A DNA stretch of 64,000 nt from Deltaproteobacteria bacterium (GTDB lineage: Bacteria; Bdellovibrionota; JACOXK01): contig JACPKQ010000022.1 of assembly GCA_016186995.1 (NCBI GenBank), positions 1 through 64,000 on the forward strand. Reading direction: 5' to 3'. Shown one piece after another: positions 1-11,412 of the stretch (position 1 is its first letter; each line of letters opens with the position of its first letter). The translations under genes were made by a program, and so were the position numbers. Below the pieces are notes generated by a model. That model did not search any database, was not told the origin of the DNA, and saw only the letters and a program-made list of their open reading frames with translations.

Positions 1-1
1 T

Positions 2-154
2 GGTGTGAAAGATTATTTTGTTGGGGTTTTAGCAAAACTTGGGATGAATGGGATTGAAAAGATTTACGAACTTAAACTTCATGATCAGGCTAAACAAAAT
101 ATGCAAAAATCAATTGAACATGTGAAGTCTTTAGTAGCTCAAGTGCGAGTATAA
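2..154 (+). CDS. mdh: malate dehydrogenase, C-terminal fragment (truncated by window edge)
   Basis: Open frame from the window edge: GVKDYFVGVLAKLGMNGIEKIYELKLHDQAKQNMQKSIEHVKSLVAQVRV*; resembles MDH C-terminus and lies directly upstream of sucCD. Confidence 0.6.
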   Translation, partial: GVKDYFVGVLAKLGMNGIEKIYELKLHDQAKQNMQKSIEHVKSLVAQVRV

Positions 155-1363
155 ATGAATATTCACGAATATCAGGCCAAGGAAGTTTTAAAAAAATATG
201 GAGTTCCTGTTTTGAAAAATGGAGTCGCTCGTACACCACAAGAAGCAGAGAAGGTTGCAAAAAGTTTGGGTGGCGGGGTGTGTGTTGTTAAAGCTCAAGT
301 TCATGCAGGGGGGCGTGGTAAAGCTGGGGGGGTTCAGCTTGTTAAGTCCCCTGCGGAAGTAAAGCAAGTAGCAGGAACCCTTTTAGGAAAAAATCTTGTT
401 ACTATTCAAAGTGGCCCAGAAGGAAAACCTGTAAGTACTCTTCTTGTTGAAGAAGGGTGCAATATTCACAAAGAATTTTATGTAAGTCTTCTTTTAGATC
501 GGGGGCGTGGGCAACTTGCCTTTATGGTGAGTTCTGAAGGTGGGGTTGAAATTGAAAAATTAGCGGTTGAACAACCAGAAAAAATTTTAACTGTTTATAT
601 TAATACTCAATTTGGTTTTTTAAATTATCAAAAAGCAGAACTTGCACGATTTCTGACCCAACAAAAAGAACTTCAAGCCAAACTTATTTCTCTTTTTGCC
701 AAACTTTATGAAGCTTTTATTCACAATGACTGTTCACTTTTGGAATTAAACCCACTTGTTCAAACAAAAGATTCTCTATTTATAGCATTAGATGCCAAAA
801 TGGGTTTTGATGATAATGCACTTTTTCGTCATAAAGATCTTGCAGAGCTTCGTGATCTTGAACAAGAAAATAAAATGGAAGTTGAAGCCAGAAAATATGG
901 GCTTTCTTACATAGCTTTGGACGGTAACATTGCTTGTATGGTGAATGGTGCTGGGCTTGCTATGGCAACAATGGACATTATTAAACTTCATGGGGGTGCA
1001 CCCGCAAACTTTCTTGATGTTGGAGGGAGTGCAACAACAGAAGCTGTGACAGAAGCTTTTAAAATTATTCTTTCTGATTCTAAAGTAAACGCTATTCTTG
1101 TGAATATTTTTGGTGGCATTATGAAGTGTGATGTTGTTGCAAGTGGTATTATAGGGGCACTTCAAAATGTTTCTTTATCAGTGCCTTTAGTTGTGAGGCT
1201 TGAAGGAACCAATGTCGAATTAGGGAAAAAAATGTTAAATGAGGCTCCTTTTGCAATTATGACTGCAACAGGTATGGAAGAAGCAGCTAAGAAAGTAACT
1301 GACGCTGTGAAGCAAACATCTGCTCGAGGTAGAACTCAAGAAATTTCTGCGGGGAAAGTATGA
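155..1363 (+). CDS. sucC: succinate-CoA ligase (ADP-forming) beta subunit
   Basis: [19 protein letters not shown]..., ATP-grasp and [14 protein letters not shown] motif; overlaps sucD start. Confidence 0.97.
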   Translation: MNIHEYQAKEVLKKYGVPVLKNGVARTPQEAEKVAKSLGGGVCVVKAQVHAGGRGKAGGVQLVKSPAEVKQVAGTLLGKNLVTIQSGPEGKPVSTLLVEEGCNIHKEFYVSLLLDRGRGQLAFMVSSEGGVEIEKLAVEQPEKILTVYINTQFGFLNYQKAELARFLTQQKELQAKLISLFAKLYEAFIHNDCSLLELNPLVQTKDSLFIALDAKMGFDDNALFRHKDLAELRDLEQENKMEVEARKYGLSYIALDGNIACMVNGAGLAMATMDIIKLHGGAPANFLDVGGSATTEAVTEAFKIILSDSKVNAILVNIFGGIMKCDVVASGIIGALQNVSLSVPLVVRLEGTNVELGKKMLNEAPFAIMTATGMEEAAKKVTDAVKQTSARGRTQEISAGKV

Positions 1364-2250
1364 GTATTCTAGTTAATAAAAATACAAAAGTTATTTGTCA
1401 GGGTATTACAGGCGGAGCAGGGACTTTCCACTCTTCTCAAATGCTTGATTATGGAACAAAACTTGTGGGTGGAGTGACCCCTGGAAAGGGCGGTCAAAAC
1501 TGGCTTCATCCAACAAAAAATAATGTAATACTGCCTATTTTTGATTCTGTTAAAGATGCAAAAAAAGAAACGGGGTGTATTGCCTCTGTGATATTTGTAC
1601 CAGCACCCTTTGCAGCTGAAGCAGTTATTGAAGCAGCTGAAGCAGAGTTAGAATTAGTTGTTTGTATTACAGAAGGTATTCCTGTTTTAGATCTTGTTAA
1701 AGTCAAAAACTATTTAAAAGGAAGTAAGACGAGAATGATAGGACCTAATTGCCCAGGCATTATTACACCTGATGAATGTAAAATTGGGATTATGCCAGGT
1801 TATATTCATAAACGTGGAACTGTTGGGGTCATTTCAAGAAGTGGAACCTTGACATATGAGGCTGTTCATCAACTGACCCAAGTAGGTTTGGGGCAATCGA
1901 CTTGTATTGGTATTGGGGGCGATGCGTTAAATGGAACAAGCTTTATTGATGCCCTAGGGCTTTTTCAAAATGATCCAGAAACAAAAGCTATAGTCATGAT
2001 TGGTGAAATTGGCGGGCATGCTGAAGAGGATGCTGCAGATTTTATTTCAAAAAATGTTACAAAACCAGTTGTTTCTTTTATTGCAGGGCAAACAGCTCCT
2101 CAGGGAAAACGAATGGGACATGCGGGTGCTATTATTTCTGGAGGAAGTGGAACGGCAGAAGAAAAATTTAAAGCTTTAGCAAAAGCAGGGGTTCATATTT
2201 GTAAGAATCCAGCGGATATGGGAACAAGAATGAAGGAGGTTTTGTGGTAG
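1360..2250 (+). CDS. sucD: succinate-CoA ligase alpha subunit
   Basis: [27 protein letters not shown]...; active-site [17 protein letters not shown]. Confidence 0.97.
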   Translation: MSILVNKNTKVICQGITGGAGTFHSSQMLDYGTKLVGGVTPGKGGQNWLHPTKNNVILPIFDSVKDAKKETGCIASVIFVPAPFAAEAVIEAAEAELELVVCITEGIPVLDLVKVKNYLKGSKTRMIGPNCPGIITPDECKIGIMPGYIHKRGTVGVISRSGTLTYEAVHQLTQVGLGQSTCIGIGGDALNGTSFIDALGLFQNDPETKAIVMIGEIGGHAEEDAADFISKNVTKPVVSFIAGQTAPQGKRMGHAGAIISGGSGTAEEKFKALAKAGVHICKNPADMGTRMKEVLW

Positions 2251-2654
2251 TTGAAAGAACACTTTCAATTATTAAGCCTGACGCAGTTGCGCGAAATCTC
2301 ATAGGCACAATTGTTAAAGTGTTTGAAGATAATGATATCAAGGTTCAAGCGATGCTTATGAAGAAACTCTCTCAAAAAGAAGCGCAGAGTTTTTATATCG
2401 AACATAAAGAAAGGCCTTTTTATGGAAGTCTTGTTGCTTATATGACTTCTGGGCCTGTTGTTCTTATGGTTTTAGAAGGAAACAATGCCGTTGAAAGAAA
2501 CAGAAAAATCATGGGGGCGACAAATCCTGCTCATGCCGAAGAAGGCACTATTCGAAAGATGTATGCTGAAAGTCTTGAAAGAAACTCAGTTCATGGTTCT
2601 GATTCCCCCACCTCAGCTCAAAGAGAAATCAATTTCTTTTTTCCGAATCTCTAG
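2244..2654 (+). CDS. ndk: nucleoside diphosphate kinase
   Basis: [15 protein letters not shown]..., NSVHGSDSP active-site motif; GTG start. Confidence 0.97.
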   Translation: MVVERTLSIIKPDAVARNLIGTIVKVFEDNDIKVQAMLMKKLSQKEAQSFYIEHKERPFYGSLVAYMTSGPVVLMVLEGNNAVERNRKIMGATNPAHAEEGTIRKMYAESLERNSVHGSDSPTSAQREINFFFPNL

Positions 2655-2667
2655 TTAAAATAAGTAG

Positions 2668-3669
2668 ATGGATAAAAAAAAGTTTCTTAAGCTTGTTAAA
2701 GAATCAATCAATGGTACACAGAGTAAAGATTATTATGCTCAGATGCTTCGAACCATTTGGAAGCTTTCTCACGAAAATCCCCCAACTGAAGATTTAAAAC
2801 TCATTAATACATCTCTTAAAGAACTTCGTTACACTTCTAAAATCTTAGCACCCTATAAAAATCATAGAAAGGTTACTATTTTTGGTTCTGCACGTATTCA
2901 CAAAGGAACAGTGACTTATAATCAGGCACAAGATTTTTCAAAACATATGGTAGAAAGTGGTTTTATGGTTATTACAGGGGCTGGTCCGGGGCTTATGGAG
3001 GCTGGAAACGAGGGCGCAGGCCGAAAAAACAGTTTTGGGTTTAATATTAAACTGCCCTTTGAACAACACCCAAACCCTGTTATTGATAAAGACCCAAAAC
3101 TGATTAATTATAAATACTTTTTTACAAGAAAGCTTGCATTTGTAAAAGAAACAGATGCGGTTGTGGTGTTTCCAGGTGGGTTTGGAACCCATGATGAAGC
3201 CTATGAGGTTTTAACGTTAACCCAAACAGGGAAAAGTGCGCCTATGCCGATTATTTTTATTGATAAACCAGGGGGTACTTACTGGAAGACATGGGAAAAA
3301 TATATAAAAGGAAATCTTTTAGATAACAAATTGGTTTCTGAGGAAGACATGTGTCTTTTTAAAATTACAGATAAAATTGATGAAGCTTATTCTTATATTG
3401 AACATTTTTACGCTAATTATCATTCGTTAAGGTATATCAAAGAGATTCTTGTGATTCGAATTCAAAGAGATATTCCTCAAAAAGAAATTCAAAAACTTAA
3501 TGAAGAATTTAAAGATATTATTTCAGAAGGAGAGATAAAACTAACAAAAGCCTATCCTGCCGAAAAAGATGAATCTGAACTTCTACATCTTAAAAGACTC
3601 AGTTTTAATTTTAATAGAAGAAACTTTGGTAGACTTCACCAACTTGTAGATAGAATTAATAAATTTTAG
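2668..3669 (+). CDS. LOG / TIGR00730-like Rossmann-fold family protein
   Basis: FGSARI, GAGPGLMEAGNEGA and PGGFGTHDEAYEVLTLTQTGK motifs of the LOG (lysine decarboxylase-like) family. Confidence 0.85.
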   Translation: MDKKKFLKLVKESINGTQSKDYYAQMLRTIWKLSHENPPTEDLKLINTSLKELRYTSKILAPYKNHRKVTIFGSARIHKGTVTYNQAQDFSKHMVESGFMVITGAGPGLMEAGNEGAGRKNSFGFNIKLPFEQHPNPVIDKDPKLINYKYFFTRKLAFVKETDAVVVFPGGFGTHDEAYEVLTLTQTGKSAPMPIIFIDKPGGTYWKTWEKYIKGNLLDNKLVSEEDMCLFKITDKIDEAYSYIEHFYANYHSLRYIKEILVIRIQRDIPQKEIQKLNEEFKDIISEGEIKLTKAYPAEKDESELLHLKRLSFNFNRRNFGRLHQLVDRINKF

Positions 3670-3713
3670 GTAATTTAAAACCATGTTATTCCCGTGAAAA
3701 CGGGAATCTAGTC

Positions 3714-3812
3714 TTATTTTCTCTTCTTGATTTTAGCACGATGACGTCTGCGCCACATGCGACGCTTGTGCTTGGCCATTTTTTTTCGACGTTTTTTAAC
3801 AACACTTCCCAT
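3714..3812 (-). CDS. AURKAIP1/COX24-domain (bS22-like) small basic ribosome-associated protein, 32 aa
   Basis: Reverse-strand reading MGSVVKKRRKKMAKHKRRMWRRRHRAKIKKRK*; matches the MGSVxKKRRKxMxKxKxRxxxRxxR pattern; below the ORF-track length cutoff. Confidence 0.85.
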   Translation of the reverse strand: MGSVVKKRRKKMAKHKRRMWRRRHRAKIKKRK

Positions 3813-4000
3813 GATTTCTATTTTCTAGCCTGAGGACATAATCCTGTCAATCAAACGATGAATGGGTTGTATTTTAATTACAACCTTGCTCTCAAAGATC
3901 ATTGTATGCTACTTAAGCTTTTCACAGTTTCTGTGGAAAACTGTTTTTAAACTGTGAGAAAAGGTTTGTAACTTATTTAAAACAGAGAAGATTGAGTAAA

Positions 4001-5320
4001 ATGATTAAAAAAATAACAGTTATTGGCGGAGGGTTGGCGGGGTGTGAAGCTGCTTGGACAGTTGCTAACTTAGGAGTGGATGTTGATCTCTATGAAATGC
4101 GTCCACAAAAAAATACACCTGCACATAAAACATCTTATCTAGGTGAACTTGTTTGCAGTAATTCTTTAAAATCAAAAGATCCAGAAACCCCTGCTGGGCT
4201 TTTAAAAAGTGAAATGCAGGATCTAGGCTCCCTTATTTTAGAAGCGGCAACTTATGCACACATTCCTGCAGGACAAGCTTTAGGTGTTGATCGTCATCTT
4301 TTTTCTTCTTACATTACAGAGAAAATTGAAAACCACCCCCGTATTCAAGTGATAAGAGAAGAAATCACAAGTCTTCCAAAAGAGTCAGTTTGTATTATTG
4401 CAACAGGGCCTTTAACCTCAGATGCTTTAACACAAGAGATACAACAATACACAGGCTATAATAGACTTTATTTTTTTGATGCCATTTCACCTATTGTGAA
4501 TGCTGAATCCATTGATATGGAAAAATGCTTCCGTGCTTCAAGATATGATAAAGGTGGAGATGATTATCTTAACTGCCCCTTAACAGAGGAAGAATACCAT
4601 CATTTTGTTTCTGAACTTCTTAAGGCAGAAAAGGTAGAGATCAAAGCTTTTGAACAAAATTACTATTTTGAATCGTGTTTACCTATCGAAGTGTTAGCTG
4701 AACGTGGGCCTATGACATTAGCTTTTGGGCCCATGAAACCTGTGGGGCTTATGGATCCAAAAACAGGAAAAAGGCCTTTTGCTGTTGTTCAGTTGCGAAT
4801 GGAGAACCAATACGGCACTTTATATAATCTTGTTGGCTTCCAAACAAAGCTAAAGTACCCAGAGCAAAAAAGAATTTTTTCTCTTATTCCAGCACTTCAC
4901 AACGCCCACTTTGAAAGATTAGGGTCGATTCATAGAAATACTTATATTAACTCACCAGATCTTTTAACTCGAAAACTACAGCTGAAAAAAAATCCATTTT
5001 TCTTTTTTGCAGGGCAAATAACAGGTGTTGAGGGTTATGTAGAATCAGCCTCTATGGGAATTGTAGCAGGATTGTATGCACATGCTTTTGTGGCAGACAA
5101 AAAAAGAGGAGAGCCTCCACACACAACAGCTTTAGGTGCTCTTTTACAATACATCACAACACCCAACCCTCATTTTCAACCTATGAATATTAATTTTGGA
5201 CTTTTGCCACCGGGGGAGCATCGAGACAAAAAGATAAGAAAACAAAAGATAATAGAAAAAGCTCGCAGTGATTTTAAAGAATGGTTCAATATTGTCATTC
5301 CCGCGAAGGCGGGAATCTAG
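4001..5320 (+). CDS. trmFO: methylenetetrahydrofolate-tRNA-(uracil-5-)-methyltransferase TrmFO
   Basis: ITVIGGGLAGCEAAW, YLGELVCSNSLKS, GQITGVEGYVESASMG; C-terminus VIPAKAGI* comes from a palindromic repeat. Confidence 0.95.
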   Translation: MIKKITVIGGGLAGCEAAWTVANLGVDVDLYEMRPQKNTPAHKTSYLGELVCSNSLKSKDPETPAGLLKSEMQDLGSLILEAATYAHIPAGQALGVDRHLFSSYITEKIENHPRIQVIREEITSLPKESVCIIATGPLTSDALTQEIQQYTGYNRLYFFDAISPIVNAESIDMEKCFRASRYDKGGDDYLNCPLTEEEYHHFVSELLKAEKVEIKAFEQNYYFESCLPIEVLAERGPMTLAFGPMKPVGLMDPKTGKRPFAVVQLRMENQYGTLYNLVGFQTKLKYPEQKRIFSLIPALHNAHFERLGSIHRNTYINSPDLLTRKLQLKKNPFFFFAGQITGVEGYVESASMGIVAGLYAHAFVADKKRGEPPHTTALGALLQYITTPNPHFQPMNINFGLLPPGEHRDKKIRKQKIIEKARSDFKEWFNIVIPAKAGI

Positions 5321-5439
5321 TTATTATGCGGAGTGCAAAGGTCGTTGTTGACATTTTTTTCTCTATTTGAAATTCTTCTCTTGGGTTTGTTGTTTGTGTA
5401 GTTCCATTGAAATTAAGATTAAAACCTGGAGGATTAAGG

Positions 5440-6099
5440 ATGAAAAAAATCTTATCTTTGGTGTTTCTTTCTGTTCTTGCAGTTCCTTTTTTTCTTACAG
5501 CATCAGCTGGACAACCACTTGCTCGAGTTGAGATTCCATCCATGTATAAAAATATTTTCCTTATACCTGGAGAAGTACATCATTTTGAGGCATTTGGTTA
5601 TTTTATGGATGGTCAGGTTAAAAGTGATTTTGTTCCTTCTTGGAAAATCATAGATATGGAGGGAGATGAAACAACCATTCCTGGACGTATTGATCAAGAT
5701 GGAACTTTCACCGCAACTCGTTTTAACTGGGGACCTTTTAAAATTGTAGCCTTTGACCCAGAAACGAGTCTTTTTGATGAAGCCGAAGTGACTATTGGTC
5801 ATCAACCAGATAATCGTGTTTATCGTATTGATGTTTCACCTTGGAGTCTTCAATCGGGTCGTGGAGGGCTCAATCGTTTGTGGATTACTTGTTACAATGT
5901 TCAGTGGCAACCTATCGGGTGTTATCTAGATGTGACAGTTCATGATTGGTATGGTGGTTGGCGTTTTGATGTAGCTGAAATGAGACATGGTTCTTATCTT
6001 TATGTCCAACCTTGGGCTCCACTAGGGGACTATCGAGTTCATTTTCAAGATGCTTATGGTTATGCTTCATCAGAAATTCAACTGCATGTGAGGTGGTAA
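5440..6099 (+). CDS. secreted protein of unknown function (signal peptide)
   Basis: MKKILSLVFLSVLAVPFFLTASAG signal peptide; GGAGG upstream of ATG 5440. Confidence 0.6.
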   Translation: MKKILSLVFLSVLAVPFFLTASAGQPLARVEIPSMYKNIFLIPGEVHHFEAFGYFMDGQVKSDFVPSWKIIDMEGDETTIPGRIDQDGTFTATRFNWGPFKIVAFDPETSLFDEAEVTIGHQPDNRVYRIDVSPWSLQSGRGGLNRLWITCYNVQWQPIGCYLDVTVHDWYGGWRFDVAEMRHGSYLYVQPWAPLGDYRVHFQDAYGYASSEIQLHVRW

Positions 6100-6109
6100 T
6101 TAAAAGTAT

Positions 6110-6143
6110 GGCCCATCAGATCGATGGGCCAATGCTTTTTCTT
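6110..6143. terminator. intrinsic terminator between convergent genes
   Basis: GGCCCATC-AGATC-GATGGGCC hairpin followed by AATGCTTTTTC. Confidence 0.7.
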
Positions 6144-6167
6144 GTTTGTACAGTTGGAGAATCTTCT

Positions 6168-7118
6168 TTAAGAAAGTGTTTTAAAATAAAATTTCCTCGA
6201 AACTTCAGGATATTTTTCTCCAGCTACCTCAGCATATGGATAAATAAAATAATTAAGAGGCTCTCCTTTTTGGCGTGGATTTAACACAATATCACGCCCT
6301 TGACTAAATTTAATTCTATTGCTGGGTAATGCACCAAAATATTTTTCAATCTCACCTGTTTTTTTAGCCTCTGTTGCATCAACAGGAATCCAGCCCTTAT
6401 GCTTATCATAAGCCGCTGCCCAACAATGATAGCCTGCAATTTCTCCTTCTGTTTTATCCACTGGAATTGGAAATCCAATTTCAAAACGAGCTGGAATATT
6501 TTCACTCCGATTTAAAGCAATAAAAAGAGAATGAAAATCTGTACAATTTCCTCTTTTCGTACTACAGGCCCACACAGCATCTCCATTGCCCCAGCCTGTA
6601 CCACTTTTGTCATAAGTCATAGCGTTGATAATATAATCATAAAGCGCTCTAATTTTTTGATGCGTGGATGAAGCCTTCTTTGTTTCTTCTTTTGCGATTG
6701 TTTGAATCTCTGGAAAAATAGGCACTAACTTATCAGGCCCTCGATATAAAGCGGGGGCTAAAAAGGAATCATTTTTCTTTTCTCCTTTATAAGGAAAGCG
6801 CTCAATTTTATATTCAAACTTTAAAGTTACAGGCTCTTTTTTGGTCTTTCCCTCTATATAAATCATTCGATTTCCATATTTATTTTCTTGGGTCAATTTC
6901 ACGGGCCACACTGAATGTGATTTAAAAGAAAATACTTTTTGGGCTTGATCTTCTACGGGATAGGGTATCCATAAAGATAATTTTTTATTTTCTTTCTGAG
7001 ATGGTGCTATAACCACTTCATAGGTAAATGCATACTTTTGAGATTTCTGAAATATAATTTCAGAAGCGTATAAAAATTGACTTACAAAAAAGAAAGTTAA
7101 AATAAGGTAGCTTTGCAT
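6168..7118 (-). CDS. transglutaminase-like (papain-like) domain protein, secreted
   Basis: Signal peptide MQSYLILTFFFVSQFLYAS; CSTKRGNCTDFHSLFIALNRSENIPARFEIGFP and YHCWAAAYD motifs. Confidence 0.8.
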   Translation of the reverse strand: MQSYLILTFFFVSQFLYASEIIFQKSQKYAFTYEVVIAPSQKENKKLSLWIPYPVEDQAQKVFSFKSHSVWPVKLTQENKYGNRMIYIEGKTKKEPVTLKFEYKIERFPYKGEKKNDSFLAPALYRGPDKLVPIFPEIQTIAKEETKKASSTHQKIRALYDYIINAMTYDKSGTGWGNGDAVWACSTKRGNCTDFHSLFIALNRSENIPARFEIGFPIPVDKTEGEIAGYHCWAAAYDKHKGWIPVDATEAKKTGEIEKYFGALPSNRIKFSQGRDIVLNPRQKGEPLNYFIYPYAEVAGEKYPEVSRKFYFKTLS

Positions 7119-7161
7119 TTTAGATCTCCACTTTTGCCTTCAGATGACATTAATAACTACT

Positions 7162-7806
7162 TTATTTGATATCAACAATTTCCTCATCTTTAAATGTATA
7201 ACGCGCAATTTTTCGTCCTTCGTTATCAGCAGGATGTTTGTGAATCTTCTCTTCCGTTGTTACAAGCTTTCCAGATTCAGGACTGAGCCAAAAATCAAGA
7301 TCGTACAGTCTTCCAGGTGTTCCAACCACTTCAAAGTCCGTACAGGCAAAATACTCCTTGTTATTAAGCTTTCTCACTGGATCGTGGATTTTTACAAAAC
7401 GTAATTTTAAATTCTTGTTTTCTTTTGCGTCAAAAATTTCAAAAATGCCAGAAAGACTTTTACTGTCCGTTCGGCTGGAAATGTACTGGCGAATTGCAGT
7501 TTTAATTTCTGTAGCTGTGAAATCTTTCTTGATTTCAAGCTTTGAATCCCCAGGGTGTTCATTTGTGTTTTCTCCTGGATGTTCACTTTCTTTCTTTTCT
7601 CCTGGATGTTCTTCATCTTTTTCTTTTTCATCAGATTGTGTATTTGCTTTTTTACCGGGGTGTTCATCACTGGCTTTCTCTCCAGGGTGTTCTGCGAGAG
7701 CGGTTCCTGGATGCTCGTGGCTTTTTTGCCAAACGAAGTATCCTCCAAGCCCTAAAATAACCGCTACGATTAAACCTATAATTGCATATTTCATTTTTGC
7801 CTCCAT
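7162..7806 (-). CDS. membrane-anchored protein with six EHPG repeats
   Basis: N-terminal TM MKYAIIGLIVAVILGLGGYFVW, six EHPG tetrapeptides, then a C-terminal globular domain. Confidence 0.7.
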   Translation of the reverse strand: MEAKMKYAIIGLIVAVILGLGGYFVWQKSHEHPGTALAEHPGEKASDEHPGKKANTQSDEKEKDEEHPGEKKESEHPGENTNEHPGDSKLEIKKDFTATEIKTAIRQYISSRTDSKSLSGIFEIFDAKENKNLKLRFVKIHDPVRKLNNKEYFACTDFEVVGTPGRLYDLDFWLSPESGKLVTTEEKIHKHPADNEGRKIARYTFKDEEIVDIK

Positions 7807-7876
7807 TTCTTTTACCTATTCAGGTAAATATTCTTGTTTTAAAAACATCTTTTTCTACAGCCCTTTTTTACCATAT

Positions 7877-10207
7877 TTAATGTGTTTCTTTCAATGTTTC
7901 AACTACGGAAATCTGCTTAGAAAATATATTGGATTGATGTGTAGGTAATTCACACATTCCTTTTTCACACACATAGGCCGTTGTCTTGTTTTGGATGGCA
8001 TATTTTAATTTGATCAAAGGTATGACTTGGGCTTGCGCTTTCAGCTCTTCTCCTTCCTCCACCACAACAAGTATTTTGTTAGGTAAAAACTTTTTTCTCA
8101 ATTCAGAAAGTAAAAGATGAGCTTCTTCTCTTTTTCCCTTGGGGGTTACAATGATAATTTCTTTAGGCTTATCAAGAAAAAAATCGACGGCTAGAAGCAT
8201 TTCTGAAAGTGCGGCTGGACGAGATTCAAGTGTTTTAGAAAAAACTTTAAGTGCTTTTTCAATTCGTATTCGATAAGAATCCTTTGTTGTAAACTCTTGA
8301 AGTTTTAAAAGATTTAATAAAGCTACGGAATTTCCAGATGGCTCAGCGCCATCGTAGGCGGGTTTTTGTCGAGCAAGGAGCTTTTCATGGTCATGGCTGG
8401 TCATAAAAAAACCACCTGATTTATCTTCATAGTATTTTTCAAGAGTTTGATCCAGTTGAATGGCCTGTTTAAGCCATTTAATTTCAGAGCTGGCTTCATA
8501 GAGATCCAGAAGGGCTGCTATAAAAAAAGCGTAATCATCCAGGTAAGCATTAAACTTGGTTTTACCATCTTTAAAACTACGGAATAATCTTCCGTCTTTA
8601 TAAAGATTACTTAAGATAAATTGAGCTGCGCGCTTTGCACTTTCTACATATTCATTTTCATTAAGAATGAGTCCGGCTTGTGCATAAGCTGAAATCATAA
8701 GCCCATTCCAGGCAGTCAGTATTTTTTCATCTCGAATGGGTGATGGGCGTTTAAGCCGATATTGATAGAGTTTTTCAAGGGCTTCTTTAATTTTTTGGCG
8801 TGCTTCAGTCTCAGAAAGTTTAAATTTTTTAGAAATTTTAGAAAGTGGCTCTGAGGTATTTAAAATCGTGCGTCCTTCAAAATTTCCTTGGGGGGTCACT
8901 GAATAGTACTCCTTAACAAGCTTTGAATCTTCACTTTCCAAAACCGTATCAATTTCTTTTGGAGTCCATGTGAAAAACCAGCCTTCTTCTCTGTGACCTT
9001 TAGGATTCGGGCTATCCGCATCTGTCGCTGAATGAAAAGCACCTTCAAGAGAGGTCATGTCGCGTTTTACATAACGAAGAATTTCTTGTGTGATACGTTT
9101 AAATTCTGCTTCCCCTGTTACTTGATACGCTTCAAGATAGGCCACCGCTAAAAGCGCATTATCATAGAGCATTTTTTCAAAATGAGGAGTGAGCCACTCG
9201 GAATCTGTTGAATAACGGTGAAAGCCACTGCCGACATGGTCGTATATACCACCGGCAGCCATTTTTTTAAGTGTGTGTGTGGCTGCATTCAATATTTTTT
9301 TATCTTGGGTGCGACGATAGTAACGAAGTAAAAATCGAATGGGCAGGCTACTTGGAAACTTAGGAGCCCCTGAAAGCCCACCATAGGTGGAATCAAGTCT
9401 ACTTTTATAAAAATCTGCTGCTTTATGAAGTACCTGCTCGCTAGGCAAAGCCAGACCCACATCAGGTTTTAAAGTATCTTTTACGATAGTGATAAGTTGC
9501 TCTGTTGCATCGGCAACTTTATCGGGTTCCTTGTGATAAACGGCCTCAAGTCTTTTGAGTAAAGTTAAAAACCCAGTACTCGTTCCTCGGTCACCATCCC
9601 GTGCCGGAAAATAGGTTCCCCCAAAAAATGGTTTTCGCTCAGGAGTGAGCCACACTGTCATGGGCCAGCCGCCATGTCCTGTCATGGCCTGAACAGCACT
9701 CATATAAATGGCATCCACATCGGGTCTTTCTTCTCGATCCACTTTAATCGCAATATAATTTTCATTCATCACTTTTGCGATTTCTTCATCTTCAAAGGAT
9801 TCTTCTTCCATCACATGACACCAATGGCAGGTAGAATATCCCACACTAAGCAGTACAGGGCGTTTTAGTTTTTTTGCTGTTTCAAACGCATGATCTCCCC
9901 ATGGGTACCAATTTACAGGATTATGCGCATGTTGAAGAAGATAGGGGCTTGTTTCCAAAAATAAACGATTTGTATATTGTGCCTCCCCCTCTTTATCAAA
10001 ATGGCGGGTTCTCGGTTTATAATCTGACCCAAGCTGTTTTCTCTTAGTATCAAACGCCTCTAAAAGTTTTTGATCAATCTGCTTTGTATCGGAAACTGTG
10101 TCGAGCAATTCCTTCATGTCAGTTTTATTGAGCCCTCCTCGCCTCACCATGATTCCAATAAAAATGATAACACTAAGAGATCCTATGATAAGAAATATTT
10201 TTTTCAT
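7877..10207 (-). CDS. thioredoxin domain-containing DUF255/YyaL (SSP411-like) protein
   Basis: [61 protein letters not shown] signature. Confidence 0.93.
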   Translation of the reverse strand: MKKIFLIIGSLSVIIFIGIMVRRGGLNKTDMKELLDTVSDTKQIDQKLLEAFDTKRKQLGSDYKPRTRHFDKEGEAQYTNRLFLETSPYLLQHAHNPVNWYPWGDHAFETAKKLKRPVLLSVGYSTCHWCHVMEEESFEDEEIAKVMNENYIAIKVDREERPDVDAIYMSAVQAMTGHGGWPMTVWLTPERKPFFGGTYFPARDGDRGTSTGFLTLLKRLEAVYHKEPDKVADATEQLITIVKDTLKPDVGLALPSEQVLHKAADFYKSRLDSTYGGLSGAPKFPSSLPIRFLLRYYRRTQDKKILNAATHTLKKMAAGGIYDHVGSGFHRYSTDSEWLTPHFEKMLYDNALLAVAYLEAYQVTGEAEFKRITQEILRYVKRDMTSLEGAFHSATDADSPNPKGHREEGWFFTWTPKEIDTVLESEDSKLVKEYYSVTPQGNFEGRTILNTSEPLSKISKKFKLSETEARQKIKEALEKLYQYRLKRPSPIRDEKILTAWNGLMISAYAQAGLILNENEYVESAKRAAQFILSNLYKDGRLFRSFKDGKTKFNAYLDDYAFFIAALLDLYEASSEIKWLKQAIQLDQTLEKYYEDKSGGFFMTSHDHEKLLARQKPAYDGAEPSGNSVALLNLLKLQEFTTKDSYRIRIEKALKVFSKTLESRPAALSEMLLAVDFFLDKPKEIIIVTPKGKREEAHLLLSELRKKFLPNKILVVVEEGEELKAQAQVIPLIKLKYAIQNKTTAYVCEKGMCELPTHQSNIFSKQISVVETLKETH

Positions 10208-10341
10208 TCAATTCACTCATAACAGTCATTCTTTTTCTCAAGTTATCAATAAATTGACTTCAAATCACCATAAAAATCTTATCTATTGCTTTTTTTCTTA
10301 CAGAATCGCATTCATGTGAATGAGTGTGTTATCATATAAGT

Positions 10342-11412
10342 ATGGGGAAAAATTATTTCTACTTTGTGCTTATACTTGCTTTTTTAGGTTTAAAATCAAG
10401 TAGTTATGCAGAGGAGTCTTTAGAAAAGGCTACTTTTGCAGGGGGGTGTTTTTGGTGTATGGAGCACCCTTTTGAAAAACTAGAAGGTGTCAAAGAAGTC
10501 GTTTCTGGCTACAGCGGGGGTGAAGAAAAAAATCCAACCTATAAACAAGTTTCAAGTGGAAAAACAGGGCATAGAGAATCCATTCAGATTATTTATGATT
10601 CTAGAAAAATAAGTTATCAAAAATTGGTTGATGTTTTTTTGAGACAAATTGATCCAACTGACAATGGTGGACAGTTTGTCGATCGTGGAGTTCAGTATAA
10701 ATCAGGCATTTTTTACCATTCAGAAGAACAAAATAACATAGCGCTTCAAGCAAAAAAAGCACTTCAAGAATCAAAACTTTTTAATAAACCTATTGTAACT
10801 GAAATACTTCCTTTTAAAACTTTTTATAAGGCAGAAGAATATCATCAAGATTATTATAAAAAAAATTCTATACAATATAAGTTTTACAGATATGGTTCAG
10901 GAAGAGATCAGTTTTTAGAAAAAATATGGAAAATAGAAAAACCCATGAGTAAAAGTGATTTAAAGAATAAAAAGTTTATAAAACCTTCACAAGAAGAATT
11001 AAAAAAGAAATTAACATCACTTCAATATAAGGTAACGCAAGAAGAAGGAACAGAACCTGCTTTTAGAAATGAATATTGGGATCATAAAGAACCTGGTATT
11101 TATGTTGATGTCGTTTCTGGAGAACCTCTTTTTGCTTCTTTAGATAAATTTGATTCAAAAACAGGATGGCCATCTTTTACAAAACCTCTTATAGAAGAAA
11201 ATCTCATTGCGAAGAGAGATTTTAAAATTCTAATACCCCGCACAGAAGTTCGATCCAAAAAAGGTGATTCTCATTTAGGGCATGTGTTTAAAGATGGCCC
11301 TCAACCTACAGGTCTTCGTTATTGCATTAATTCTGCTGCTCTTCGTTTTATTCCAGCTGAAAAGTTAGAAGAAGAAGGGTATTCAGAGTTCACAAAACTT
11401 TTTAAAAAATAG
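10342..11412 (+). CDS. msrAB: bifunctional peptide-methionine (S)/(R)-sulfoxide reductase MsrAB, exported
   Basis: MsrA motif [21 protein letters not shown] and MsrB region [33 protein letters not shown]. Confidence 0.93.
   Translation: MGKNYFYFVLILAFLGLKSSSYAEESLEKATFAGGCFWCMEHPFEKLEGVKEVVSGYSGGEEKNPTYKQVSSGKTGHRESIQIIYDSRKISYQKLVDVFLRQIDPTDNGGQFVDRGVQYKSGIFYHSEEQNNIALQAKKALQESKLFNKPIVTEILPFKTFYKAEEYHQDYYKKNSIQYKFYRYGSGRDQFLEKIWKIEKPMSKSDLKNKKFIKPSQEELKKKLTSLQYKVTQEEGTEPAFRNEYWDHKEPGIYVDVVSGEPLFASLDKFDSKTGWPSFTKPLIEENLIAKRDFKILIPRTEVRSKKGDSHLGHVFKDGPQPTGLRYCINSAALRFIPAEKLEEEGYSEFTKLFKK

Noticed and set aside
788-1165. Antisense ORFs within housekeeping genes (e.g. 788-1165 inside sucC)
   Set aside because: Shadow ORFs opposite well-conserved coding sequence, with no domain-like content.
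7358-7948. Plus-strand ORFs (7358, 7542, 7555) rich in Cys/Ser/Phe
   Set aside because: They are antisense shadows of the EHPG repeats of the minus-strand gene.
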